The notes below the pieces were generated by a model, which did not search any database, was not told where the DNA came from, and saw nothing but the letters and a program-made list of their open reading frames with translations. From Lepus europaeus (Eukaryota > Chordata > Mammalia > Lagomorpha > Leporidae): a DNA stretch of 64,000 nt. Location: the NCBI RefSeq assembly GCF_033115175.1, contig NC_084834.1, positions 89,822,462 through 89,886,461 on the forward strand, written 5' to 3'. Below, piece after piece: positions 1 to 11,784 of the stretch; the stretch's first letter is position 1, and every line of letters starts with the position of its first letter. The translations under genes and the position numbers were made by a program.

Positions 1-1391
1 GAATAGCTGGGCCAGGAAAATAATATTTTATTTTCTTTGGTACAAGTTTAAGTGGGGTGGAGCCTGTCAAAGGACAAGAGGAAAAGCGGACCCCCTGAGG
101 AAGGAAGTGGGTAGATTTTGTAACCAAAGCAAATTCCATGTGAGGGAGATGACAAATTCTACATTGTGATTGTCCACAAGGGCATCCATTTGTCTGGGCC
201 AAAGATTACACGTTTCTGTTGTGTCTCTATACATGTCCCTTTCTGCGTGCAAACACATTTTGAAAGCTAAAAAAGACTGCTGGTTCCTTTGACTAAATTA
301 CAGCTTTTGTTTGGCTGATGAAGCCACTTGTAAGTATGCTTTCCATACCATCTGGCCCCTGTTCTTGCTTTTGCCTAAAATCACAAGCAGAGGGTTTGGA
401 AGTCAGCCTCCAGTCATTTAGTGAAGTTGTGGCCATTGTGTAGGAGCACTCCAATTTTCTAAAACCACCCATCTGAAATGGATCTTGGCAGTTAGCAAAG
501 AACATTCTACAATGTCTTAAATGTTTTCTGTTTTTAAGTATTTGGTTACAGAAAATTTCAAACAATATAGAAAGTATAGATCATAAGACAATGAACTTTC
601 ATGTCCCTCTTAACTAGTTTCAACAACGACCAACTTTCGTTTAATCCTGTCTCTTCTACACCTGCACCTGTCTCATCTTCTACTTTTCCCACTGAGGTTA
701 TTTCGAAGCATATCCCAGGTGTGATATCATTTCATTTATAAATATCTCACAATGCTTTTATAAAAGATAAGGACTTAAAATAATACCATTGTTATGCCTC
801 AAAATAACACTAATTTTATTTCACAAACTCTCCAGCCAGTATTAAGTTTCTCAGTTTTCTTATATTTTATTTTTATGATTTGTTGGAATCAGGATGCAGA
901 TACTGTACATAAACCTCTGTAAATGTTTTTCAATCTGTGAATTTTTTGTCTCCCTTTTCCTTTCTCAGAGGAATGGGTCATTGGTCTGATATTGTTGATT
1001 GCAAATTAATAAAATTGTCTCAACTACTTCTTTATTTCTGTGAGATGGTAGTTAGATCTACAGTTTCAATTTTGTTCAGATTTGGATATGACTTTTTGGA
1101 CAAAACTTTCATATGGGGTTTTGTGTAATTTCAAGAGATACTCCATGTGGAGCCATCTCTCTTTTCTGAGTTTAACAAGACTTGATGACAGTTGGCTAGA
1201 CCTAGTCATTCATTAACTTTGCAGGATGGTGATATTGTATTCTTTCATTGACTTTTAATCCCTCTTTGGCCACAGGACAACTTATATTTTGCTCTTTCTT
1301 ATCTAATAAGAATCAAGGCCCTATTCATATTTCCTTAGTCATTAAGGAATTTTCAAGTTTCACAATTTCCAATACAACTTTTAATTAATGT
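1..1391. other. No gene seen
   Basis: A/T-rich unique-looking sequence. Short frames on both strands have no recognisable features. Confidence 0.6.
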
Positions 1392-1730
1392 CTTTTTTTA
1401 AAAAAAGATTTATTTATTTATCTGAAAGACAGAGTTACAGAAGGGGAGAGAGAGAAAGAGAGAGAGAGAGAGAGAATCTTTTATCTGCTGGTTCACTCCT
1501 TAAATGGCTGCAAGGGCTGGAGCTGTGCCGATCCGAAGCCAGGAACCAGGAGCATCTTCCTGGTCTCCCACATGGGTAACAGGTGCACAAGCACTTGAGC
1601 CATCTTCTGCTGCTTTCATTAGTAGGGAGCAGGATCAGAAGTAGAGCAGTCAAGTCTCCAACTGGCACCTATATGCAATGCCGGTGCCTCAGGTGGCAGC
1701 TTTACCCGCTACATCACAGCACTGGCCCCT
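1392..1730 (-). mobile_element. CSINE
   Basis: In plus-strand view it runs from an A/T-rich tail complement (AGATTTATTTATTTAT) through a GA-rich block to the complement of the tRNA-like head (ACATCACAGCACTGGCCCC). Confidence 0.92.
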
Positions 1731-1791
1731 AGATTTTTTTTTATCAACAATTTTCTTGACATCCATAGATGGTTTTAGAATTAATGTCATG

Positions 1792-2145
1792 GCCGGCGCT
1801 GCGGCTCACTAGGCTAATCCTCCGCCTTGCGGCGCCGGCACACCGGGTTCTAGTCCCGGTTGGGGTGCCAGATTGTGTCCCGGTTGCCCCTCTTCCAGGC
1901 CAGCTCTCTGCTGTGACCAGGGAGTGCAGTGGAGGATGGCCCAAGTACTTGGGCCCTGCACCCCATGGGAGACCAGGATAAGCCCCTGGCTCCTGCCATC
2001 GGATCAGCGTGGTGCGCCAGCCGCAGCGTGCCAACCGCAGCGGCCATTGGAGGGTGAACCAATGGCAAAAAGGAACACCTTTCTCTCTGTCTCTCTCTCT
2101 CACTGTCCACTCTGCCTGTCAAAAAAAAAAAATTAAAAAAAAAAA
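1792..2145 (+). mobile_element. CSINE2-type element with 14-bp target duplication
   Basis: The head GGCCGGCGCTGCGGCTCACT and the GGTTCTAGTCCCGG B-box-like segment are followed by a CT-rich block and poly-A. The target duplication GAATTAATGTCATG lies at 1778-1791 and 2146-2159. The good duplication suggests a fairly recent insertion. Confidence 0.95.
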
Positions 2146-2349
2146 GAATTAATGTCATGTGTTTTTGGAACATAAGCACCATATTATTGTATTTCTTTTT
2201 AATAATATGTCATGTTAATGGGAAAATTTCACAAATTAATCGTAACTACCATGCAGCAGTAGGTTATTGATCAGCAGCTAGGACCCTTCTCAGGCTTTTT
2301 AACACCACACCCCACTTTTTGTTTGTTTGCTTGTTTTTATTTTTTAATT

Positions 2350-2704
2350 TTTAAATTTTTAAATATTTATTTATTTATTTGAAAGTCAAAGTTACACACA
2401 GAGAGAAGGAGAGGCAGAGAGAGAGAGAGAGAGAGAGAGGTCTTCAATCCACTGGTTCACTCCCCAAGTGGCCGTAATGGCTGGAGCTGAGCCTATACAA
2501 AGCCAACAAAGCCAGGAGCCTGGAGCTTCTTCTGGGTCTCCCACGCAGTGCAGGGGCCAAAGAACTTGGGACATTTTCTGCTGCTTTCCCAGGCCATCAG
2601 CAGAGAGCTGGATCAGAAGTAGAGTAGCCGGGACTCGAACTGGAGCCCATGTGGGATGCTGGCATGCACGCGGTGGCTTAACCCGCTACACCACAGGGCT
2701 GGCC
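2350..2704 (-). mobile_element. CSINE
   Basis: Tail complement, GA-repeat block and head complement (CGCTACACCACAGGGCTGGCC) are all present. Confidence 0.92.
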
Positions 2705-3409
2705 GTCTTTTGTTTATATTGAGTTTATGAGCCACTCATCTTCCCACATTTGAAACTGAAGAGCACCAGAATTAATTGACAAGATTTCTCAAAATGCATC
2801 AAAACCTCTGTGACTCAGAGATTCCGCTTTTAGACACTCCACAAACTTCCAAGGATAGATGAACAGAATATCTTTACAGTGCTATGAATAATTGTAAAAA
2901 GTTTGGAAACAAATCTCAAATTTACTTTAGCAGAAGATGGATTAAATGAATAATTTTATGTTTACATTATGAACTGTGCAATTTTTACAACACATCAAGA
3001 AAATGTCTAATGATGTCTGTAGGTCACCATTTGTCAACTCAGTTTTTGTGGCCAGGAAGAAAATGGAATTCTATTATGAACTGTATATAGTTCATAATTA
3101 TATATAATTCTACAATTAAACACAGAGAATGTGTATTATTTTTAATTAAATCATCTTAAAAATAACTTACAGCTTTAGGTGAAATTGGGAAAAATTTTAT
3201 GTATGTTCAATATTTATATAAGAATATTTCATTCACATACAGGATCTTATCGCTGACAATTGTTAAACCAGTAGAGATGGTTCCATTCTTCAGTGCTAAA
3301 GGCAATTAACAATTGGCAGCAACTAAAAACTTTAGCACCTTAGATCAATGATCTATGTCAATGAGAAGAAGCTCAAACACTGGGTTAGAACATAATACTG
3401 TGTAAACGA

Positions 3410-3960
3410 AAGAGTTCTGGCCAGGAAATTATCAGAGATGAGCTTGTTACCCCAGATGGTGGCTCAGAGGTCCCTGTCTGTGCAAGGAAGAATTCAGATG
3501 TGAGACAGAGTAACAGCAAGCATGCTAGCCAAGTTTAGTGAAGGGAGTGCACTGACAGACCAGGCAGGCATCACAGTAGAGAACTGAGAGCCCAGTTTGC
3601 AGTCAGGCTAGACTTTTTATGGACTTGAGTATGGGTCCCCCATTTCTCCTTCCCCCTTCCTCTTCTGAAAAATTACTTGGGTTTTCTGGATGTGGAGTTC
3701 CTGAAAATCCTCCCAGGACCTTATCAGCATAGTGCTATGGACCTAATAGCCCCCTTAGTGGAGGTCAGAGGAGATTCCCCTAAGCTGTCCCAGAGAGAGG
3801 GCTAAAACCCATCTAATACAGTTCTGGAACAGCAGCAATTACTTTGATGTAGTTGCTGGTCTGTTTTCAGGGCTTGTTTTCTTGTCCCATTGCACAGAAA
3901 TCTATTTTCTTTAAAAAGTCCCATTTTCCTTGGATCCTCTTACACACAGAGGCTAATGTC
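3410..3960 (-). repeat. Possible ancient LTR in antisense
   Basis: The text with CCCAGATGGTGGCTCAGAGG, CAAGGAAGAATTCAGATGTG and a short CCTTCCCCCTTCC tract reads like an antisense retroviral LTR. No TG/CA ends or flanking duplication could be fixed. Confidence 0.25.
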
Positions 3961-4049
3961 TATTCAGCTAAGTTTACAAGCTAACAGAGCTAAGTTTTGA
4001 ACGTGACTTTGCCACATCAGGATCAGTGGGAGAGGTGATCTGGAGTGTT

Positions 4050-4290
4050 CCAGACAAAGATGAGAAAGATCCAAAGGTGTGCTTGGGCAGAGTTGAGCTA
4101 CTTCTTTGAGGTGAAAGATTTGTATAAGAGGGAAATGCAGGTAAAGTTAGAAAGAAACATCTAGACCTTGAAGGCTGGTCTGAGGATGTGGACTTCATTC
4201 TGCAGGCAACGAGAAGTCACTAGAAATTTATAGGGCTGGTTAGTGATGGAGAGACTCCCTGACCTGCATAGAGGCTGGGAAGAGCCATCT
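4050..4290 (-). mobile_element. Possible L2-type fragment
   Basis: GGATGTGGACTTCATTCTGC, AGAAGTCACTAGAAATTTAT resemble antisense L2 text such as that at 51.4 kb. Diverged. Confidence 0.4.
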
Positions 4291-5310
4291 CCAGTCATAT
4301 TTCAAAAAGCTACAGAGGGTTTGGATAAGAAGAGATGGCATCCCTTTGGTACTTCCAACCAGAGTTTTCAACATCTGCCCGCCAAGGCAGAGCATTGAGA
4401 AGAAGGCTTTTACCTGTTGCTGATCATGCTAACCAGCTATTTTAATGAACTCAATGCTGTCACTCAGCACCTCTAGTGGTAAATTTTTCCACTGGAACAA
4501 GGTGAGATATCAGCTGACCACTTTACTCATCAGAGTGATGGTGTTAGATTTCCAGCTTCCTAATGAAATTCTCCAGTCGGCTGTGAAAATAGCAGGAAGC
4601 CAGCTATATTTAGCAGAGGAAGGAGCAACAAGTTTAAGCAGTGTGCAGAGAAGGGAAAAATAGAAGCACCCAGTCTTATGAGTAGCACAACCAACAGTAT
4701 TGCTTACAATTTTCCATGTTTTGTAATTGGCAAAAACAGTGCTCTTTTTTCTTTAAACAAAGTTAAGCCTACAGATTCCTTCACTACTAGGTCTAAATAA
4801 AATATTTTAATCACTCAAGGAACAGGGTGTTTTTAGATTTCAAAGAAATGACAGAATAATGTACTTTTTGAAACAAATCAGTGGTGAAGTATAATTATGC
4901 CCTAAATCAGGGCTTGTTTTCTGATGAAAAAGATCTCAAAACTAGAAACTGCCATAATGAGTATTCTCAGTCAATTTTCTGTAAGACTCTTTTAATCATA
5001 TATTAAATTCTATTTGTGAATTTTAGCAATTTTACCCAAGTTAAAAGGCTTTGATTTTGTGGCCCACAACACTTGAGACTTAGAATATGACATTTGTACT
5101 TGTAAAGGCTGCTCTCTGGATAAAATAGACAACATCCAATCCAATTTTTTGAGTCATTGTCACTGTTCCTATGATCATCTCTTTTACAAAGAAATCAATT
5201 TCATTGACTTATTCGTCCTCGTGCCACTGACTTTCCTGCTCATTGTGGTGCGTGTATATCATGACCAGAGTGTATCTTTAATGGGCTAAGGCGTTTCCTA
5301 GCCTTTATTA

Positions 5311-5372
5311 TTTTTTAAAGATCTATTTATTTGTATGAAAGTCAGAGTTACAGAAAGAGAAGGAGGGAGGCT

Positions 5373-5411
<39 letters not shown>

Positions 5412-5660
5412 TTCCATCCAGGGGTTCACTCCCCAAATGGCTGCAAAGGCTGGGTCAAGCCAAAGCCAGGAGCCCAGAGATTCTTCCAGGTCTTCACATG
5501 GATGCAGGGACCCAAGCATTTGGGCCATCCTCTGCTGCTTTTCCCAGGCCATTAGCATGGGACTGTATGGGAAATGGAGCAGCCAGGACACGAAAAAGCG
5601 CCACTACGGGATGCCTGCATTGCAGGTGGCAGTTTTATCTGCTACACCACAACCAGCCCT
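5311..5660 (-). mobile_element. CSINE
   Basis: Complete C-repeat structure with a long (GA)n block at 5376-5406; the head complement is GCTACACCACAACCAGCCC. Confidence 0.92.
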
Positions 5661-7124
5661 GTACCTACCCTTTTATCACCATGTCCCACCTTGTTCAAGC
5701 TGAGTTTATGGTCTCCTCATCTTCCCAGATTTGAAGTCAAAGGGCACTATAGTATACTTGTGTATTTAAGTAGAACACTACTTTGATGTCTTTTTAGGGA
5801 ATATACTTTGTGAAAGCAAGACTTGTTTACCAGAGCACCCATTCAATTCTTCTTTCAGTGTGCACTAACATTAGGCACAACAGAAAAGTGTTTGCTTAAC
5901 CCTTTAAATGGTTAATCTTTTTTTATTTGTGGGTTTACTCTGTCTGCAAAATAAATGCCTAAATTAAAAAAAAAAAAAAACTGGCAGGTTTTCTGTATTT
6001 ACCCTAAGCCTAACTAATTGTTAGTTGATTAATCTGTCTAGGTATTAACATTTTGAGAATCTTTCACAGTAATTTTGGATACACATGTATACTATATTTA
6101 ACAGCAAATTATCCTCCCTCACATTGGATTTGTTATTCTTCTAAATCATTTCCTCTTTGGTGGGTTGCCGTGGGTGTCAGCTTCAGGAAGTCCCCTGAAA
6201 GCTTGATCAAAGGAGAATAAATTGAAAAAAATCAGCAAAACAATGCTTAGCCACTAGTTCCATTCCCCTTGTTACTCTTGTCAAGATTCCACATGTTATT
6301 AGGACACAGTTATTAACAGAAAATCATTTTCTTGGATAATATAAAACACAAATTTTTCTTTAAAACTTTTTACAAATTCTAGCGCAGAATGAAAGCAAAA
6401 TTTGGCAGACACAATTGGGATAAATCTTGAACATTTTCTTATAATAGACTTAAATTATATTTGTGCACCACTGGTAATGCTAGTGTTCATTTTAATATGT
6501 AAACCTCTTACTTCCTTTGTAACATTATTTCTGTGTTTACATAATTACAACTGGGCATTTTGAAGTATCCATCAGGAAAGATTTGTGTCATATTTTAACA
6601 TGTGTCTAACCCCAAATCCTAAATACACAACTATATTTAAAAAGGGAGGGAATTTTGTGGATCCCAAAGGGATGCCACTCTGGCATCCCCAGACTATAAA
6701 ATATATAATTCTGCTTTTCCAATATATAAACAGTGGAAGTCACCAGGATTTTCAAATGTTTCATTGTACTTTAGTGTTTTAGGTCCAGCCAATGATTGAG
6801 TTCATAGTGAACTCAACATACTCAGTACCACTTTTAACTAACTCTTGCAAGCAGGACTTGTCCTGGCTTAGATGTTTGTGTTAGTCTACACAGGCAACTG
6901 AAGAGCAGTTGCCAAGTCTCAGGCCTCATTCTAGAAAGCTCTTCTTGGTCACTTGTACTCTTAACCATCCCTACTTCCCTTGAACAGTTAGCCATGCATT
7001 GGCCAATTGGTCATATATTACTCTTTGTTGCCTTTCATGTTGTCTCAAAAATATTTTTTAACTTGTTCTGTTGAAGTAGTTTACATGTATTTGGTATGGC
7101 TCCCCAAGGAGATATTAATTTCTA
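5661..7124. other. No gene seen
   Basis: A/T-rich unique sequence with a 14-15 bp A run near 5966-5980. Confidence 0.6.
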
Positions 7125-8206
7125 GAGAAACTTTACTTTTTAAAATTTTAGTGTTAGTTTTAAATTTTTTAATTTATTTAATTTAAGTTATACAAGTTTC
7201 ATGTATTTCATATACAGATTTAGGAACATATTGATACTGCCCTCCCTAGAGTCCTTCCCACCCAAGCACCAACCCTTCTTTCTCCTCCCTTTCACATTCC
7301 TATCCTTCATTTTTATAAAGATCTATTTTCAGTTTACTTAATGATCTTATAGTTAACCATACACTGAGTAAAGTAGTTCAACAAATAGCATGAAAAAAAA
7401 AAAAAAAACCAACAACACTGTTCTTCAACACAAGAGACAAGGGCTGTAAACAATCATATAATCTCAAAATGTCCATTTCACTCAATAAACATTACATTTC
7501 AGGTACTCTATTAGTTACCTGAGATCAGGGAAAACATGTATCTGTCTTTTTGTAACTGGCTTATTTCCCTAGGTTTAATGGTTTCCAATTGTATCTATCT
7601 TGTTGTAAAAGACAGGATTTCAGTGTTTTAAAAAGCTTATTAGTACTCCCTAATGTATATATATATATAATAATTTCTTTATCCAGTAAACAGTTGATGG
7701 ATATTGGGGTTGATTCCATATCTTAGCTATTGTGAGTTGTGCTTTAATGAACATATGGGTACAGATAACTCTTTCATATGCTGATTTCTTTTGGTTTGGG
7801 TAAGTTCTCAGGAGTGAGATGGCTGGATCATATGTAGGTCTATATTCAGATTTCTGAGATATCTCCATACTGTCTTCCACAGTGGCTGCACCAGTTTACA
7901 TTCCCACGAACAGTAGACCAGTATACCTTTTCCCTCACATCCTCGCCAGAATTTGTTGTTTCTCGATTTTCATATGTGAGATATTATAACAGGGTTGAGA
8001 TGAAACATCATTGTGGTTTTGATTTGCATCTCCTTGATGGCTAGTGATCCTGAGAATTTTTTTATGTGTCTGTTGGCCATTTGAATTTCCTCTCTTGAAA
8101 AATGCCAGTTCCAGACTGTTGCTCATTTCTTAACTGGATTATTTGTTTTGTTGTTGATAAGTTTCTTGAGCTCTTTATAGATTTTGGATGTTAGCCTTTT
8201 ATCTGT
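7125..8206 (-). mobile_element. Old L1, 3' part: 3' UTR and ORF2 C-terminus
   Basis: The stretch begins with a T-rich run (minus-strand tail) and a C-rich 3' UTR, then encodes on the minus strand a degenerate ORF2 C-terminal domain with the recognisable motif TIAKIWNQPQ followed by WIKKL (7880-7650). It is interrupted at 8207-8225 by a younger insertion and resumes at 9569. Confidence 0.85.
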
Positions 8207-8225
8207 TGAATGCCATTGGTCTTTT

Positions 8226-9549
8226 ATTTTATTTTATTTTTTTATTTTTTAACTTTTATTTAATGAATATAAATTTCCAATATACAGCTTATGGATTACA
8301 ATGGCTTCCCCCCTCCCATAACTTCCCTCCCACCCGCAACCCTCCCCTCTCCCGCTCCTTCTCCCTTTCCATTCACATCAACATTCATTTTCAATTCTCT
8401 TTATATACAGAAGATCAACTTAGTATACATTAAGTAAAGATTTCAACAGTTTGCACCCACATAGAAACACAAAGTGAAACATACTGTTTGAGTACTAGTT
8501 ATAGCATTAAATCAAAATGTACAGCACATTAAGGACAGAGATCCCACATGAGGAGCAAATGCACAGTGACACCTGTTGTTGACCCAACAAATTGACATTC
8601 TAGTTTATGGCACCAGTAACCACCCTAGGCTCTCATCATGAGTTGCCAAGGCTATGGAAGCCTTCCAAGTTCGCCGACTCTGATCATATTCATAAAAGAC
8701 AGGGTGAGGATAGTAACCAATGATCCTAAGAGTGGCATTAACCAGGTCTGAACAATCATACAGCATTAAGTGGGGAAGAGGACCATCAGTACACACAAGT
8801 TGGGAGTAGAGCCATTGGAGGTAGAGTAGAGGTTATGATTACAAAGGAATGAGGCCCAAGTGCGCTAGACAGGGTCTAGAACAAAGGACAGAGTCATTAT
8901 TAGAGGAGCTAGGAAAGGTGCTGTCTAAGCTACAATTAAGTTTTCTGATTGAGAGGCAAATAGAACCTGATAGAAGGGACTTGATAATAATTTGGTGGGC
9001 TTTAGGCCTTGTAAGTTAAGAGGCCCAGACCTATCTCTCTCTTCACATGGGGTATATCCTAAGGGAGGTGTGAACCTCCTAGGGGAAGGCACTCTGTTGA
9101 CTTTCATGACTTAGCTGGCCTGGAAGGAGAGCTGGCCAGGTAAAGGCAGGTGGCATCTCTAACAAGAAATTTACAGTTCTGCCTGCAATGTTGCTGACCC
9201 TACTTGGCCATCCCCTCAGCTGCAGTGGTCACTTTGGAGGTTGGGCTGAGTGAAGGGCTTTTCAGCTTAGAGCCAATAAGATCTGTGGCTCTGACCTGGG
9301 CATCCTTCGACTCCAGGGCAGGTCCATTTCCAGTGATCCAACTCTTGGCAGAGCTGCCAGGGCTCTTCACAAGCTGACTTCTGCTGAAGCCCAGGCTTAC
9401 CACATTGAAAGCCACTGCAGTGGACTGGCCTGTTGGGTCTCCTTGAGGGCAGATCACTGTACAGATCAGCCATTAATAGGCCTGCCACCCATTGCTTCTG
9501 ATGCCTAGCTTTCTTTTCCTCCTGGTTTGTGTTAAAGCAGACCAGAGGA
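8226..9549 (-). mobile_element. Chimeric retroelement: L1 3' region joined to gag/protease-like sequence
   Basis: The low-coordinate end is a lagomorph L1 3' terminus (poly-T, then the TTATTTAATGAATATAAATT and C-rich signature) up to about 8690. From there to 9549 the sequence is unlike the L1 3' regions elsewhere in the window. Its far part (about 9170-9530, minus strand) encodes degenerate retroviral nucleocapsid-like knuckles followed by a degraded protease-like segment; stops and substitutions show it is dead. The whole is flanked by the perfect 19-bp duplication TGAATGCCATTGGTCTTTT at 8207-8225 and 9550-9568, so it inserted as one unit into an older L1. Confidence 0.75.
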
Positions 9550-9568
9550 TGAATGCCATTGGTCTTTT

Positions 9569-11130
9569 GATTGGTATCACACTGAATCTGTCAATTGCTT
9601 TTGGTAAGTATGAACATGGAAGATTTACCCATTTTTAATGTATTTTTCTATTTAATTCTTTAGTGTGTTTTAATTTTCATCATAGAAATTGTTGACATGA
9701 TTGAATAAATTTATTCCAAGATATTTAATTCTTTCTGGAGCTATTGTCAATGGGACTAATCTTAAAAGTTCTTTTGAAACCATGGCACTGTCTGTGTACA
9801 CAAGGCTATTAATTTTTCTGTGTTGATTATATATTCTGCCACTTTATAAAACTCAAAATTTTTAGAGTTCCAATAATCAGTCTCAAGGTGGAGTCTTTTG
9901 GATCACCTACATATAGAATCATGTCATCTGTGGATAAGGATGTTGTGATTTCCTCCTTTCCAATTTGTATCCCTTTGGTATTTTTTCTTGCCTAATTGCT
10001 CTGATTAAAACTTCTGGGACTTTATTAAATATCAATGGTGAGAGCGGGCACCCTTGTCTGGTTGCAGATCTTAGGGGGAATGCTTCCTGTGTTTCCCCAT
10101 TCAATAGGATGCTGGCCATCGGTTTCTCATAAATAGCCTTGATTCTGTTGAGGAATCTTCTTTCTATATCCAATTTGCTTAAGTTTTAATGAAAGAATGT
10201 TGTATCTTTTCAAATGCTTTCTCTGCATCTATTGAGATAACCATAAGATTTTTTTCTTCAGTTTGTTAATGTGATGTATCATATGTATTAATTTGTGAAT
10301 GTTGAACCATCCCTGCATATCAGGGATAAGTCCCACTTGGTCTGGGTGAATGATCTTCCTATTGTGTTGTTGGATTTGATTAGCTAATATTTTGTGGAGG
10401 ATTTTTGCATGTATGTTCATCAGGGATATTGGTCTATAGTTCTCTTTCTCTGTTGCATCTTTTTCTGGTTTAGGAATTAAGGTGATGCAGGCTTCATGGA
10501 AGGAATTTGGGAGGATTCTCTCCCTTTCATTGTTTTGAATAGCTTGAGGAGAATTGCAATCAATTCTTCAAATGTAATGGAATTCAGCAGTGAATCTGCA
10601 CAGTCCTGGGCTTTCTTTTTTGGGAAGGTCTTTATTATGGGTTCAATTTCTGTCTTGGTAATTGGTCTGTTTAGGTTTTCTATGTCTTCATGACTCAATT
10701 TTGGTAGATTGTAAGTGTCAAGGAATCTATCCATATCTTCTAAGTTTTCCAATTTGTTGCCATAGAGTTCTATGTAATATTTCCTGGTGATTCTTTTCAT
10801 TTTGTGTTATATGTTGTTACATTCCCTGTTTCATTTCTGATTTTATTGATTTGGGTCTTCTCCATCTTATTTTTTTTTCTGTTTGTTTGGCCAATGATGT
10901 ATCAATTTTGTTAGTTTTTTTCAAAAAACCAGTTCTTCATTTCACTGATCATTTGTACTTTTTTGTTTGGATTTTGTTTATTTCTTCTCTAATTGTAATT
11001 ATTTCTTTTATCCCATTAATTTTGGGTTTGGGTTATTGTTTTTCTAGGTCCTTGAGAAGCATTGACAGTTCATTTACTTGGGACATTTCTAACTTCTTCA
11101 TTTAGGCATTGATTGTTATAAAATTCCCTC
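9569..11130 (-). mobile_element. Old L1, ORF2 reverse transcriptase region
   Basis: This continues the element interrupted at 8207. On the minus strand it encodes degenerate reverse-transcriptase motifs: [14 protein letters not shown] and [12 protein letters not shown] (about 10140-10020), then upstream RT finger sequence through 10800. Stops and frame changes are frequent, so it is inactive. Confidence 0.9.
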
Positions 11131-11134
11131 TTTT

Positions 11135-11780
11135 TAAATTAATCAATTTATTTTTAAAGGAATAGCAATTTTATAAATACAACTTGAGGACTATAGTTAT
11201 TCTTCCCACCATACCTGCCACCCCACCCACACTCTTACCCCTCCTCCTCCTCCCTTTCCCCTTTCCAGTTCCATTCTTCATTAAGCTTCATTTTCAATTA
11301 ACTTTGTACACTGGAGATCAATTCTATACTAAGTAAAGATCTCAACAACTTATACACACACACACACACACACAACTGTTTGAGAACTAGTTTCACAGTT
11401 AATTCTCATAATATGACTCATTGAGGACAGGGGTCTTGCATGGGAAGTAAGTGCACAGTGACTCCGGTTGTTAATTTAACAATTAACACTCTTATGTATG
11501 ACATCAGTGATCACCTGAGGCTCTTGACATGAGATACCTAGGCTATAGAAGCCTTTTTAATTCACAAACTCCATCAGTATTTAGACAAGGCCATAAGCAA
11601 AGTGGAAGTTCTCACCTCCCTTCAGAGAAAAGTACCTCCTTCTTTGATGGCCACTTCTTTCCCCTGGGATCTCACTCATAGAGATCCTTCATGTAGAAAA
11701 TTTTTTGTTATAGTTTCTTGGCTTTCCATTCCTGAAATGCTCTCATGAGCTTCTCAGCCATATCCTAATACCTGAAGGGC
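11135..11780 (-). mobile_element. Older L1 3' region within the L1 complex
   Basis: The sequence is a diverged copy of the L1 3' region seen at 17.9 and 27 kb: C-rich segment, GTACACTGGAGATCAATTC, TTTGAGAACTAG and CAGAGAAAAGTACCTCCTTC occur in the same order. It contains a (CA)n run at 11354-11375. It occupies the place where the ORF2 endonuclease region would be expected. Confidence 0.75.
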
Positions 11781-11784
11781 TGAT

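Larger units (their letters stand above)
2705..5310. other. No gene seen; possible LTR and L2 remnants
   Basis: Mostly unique A/T-rich sequence apart from the possible LTR at 3410-3960 and L2-type fragment at 4050-4290. Confidence 0.55.
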
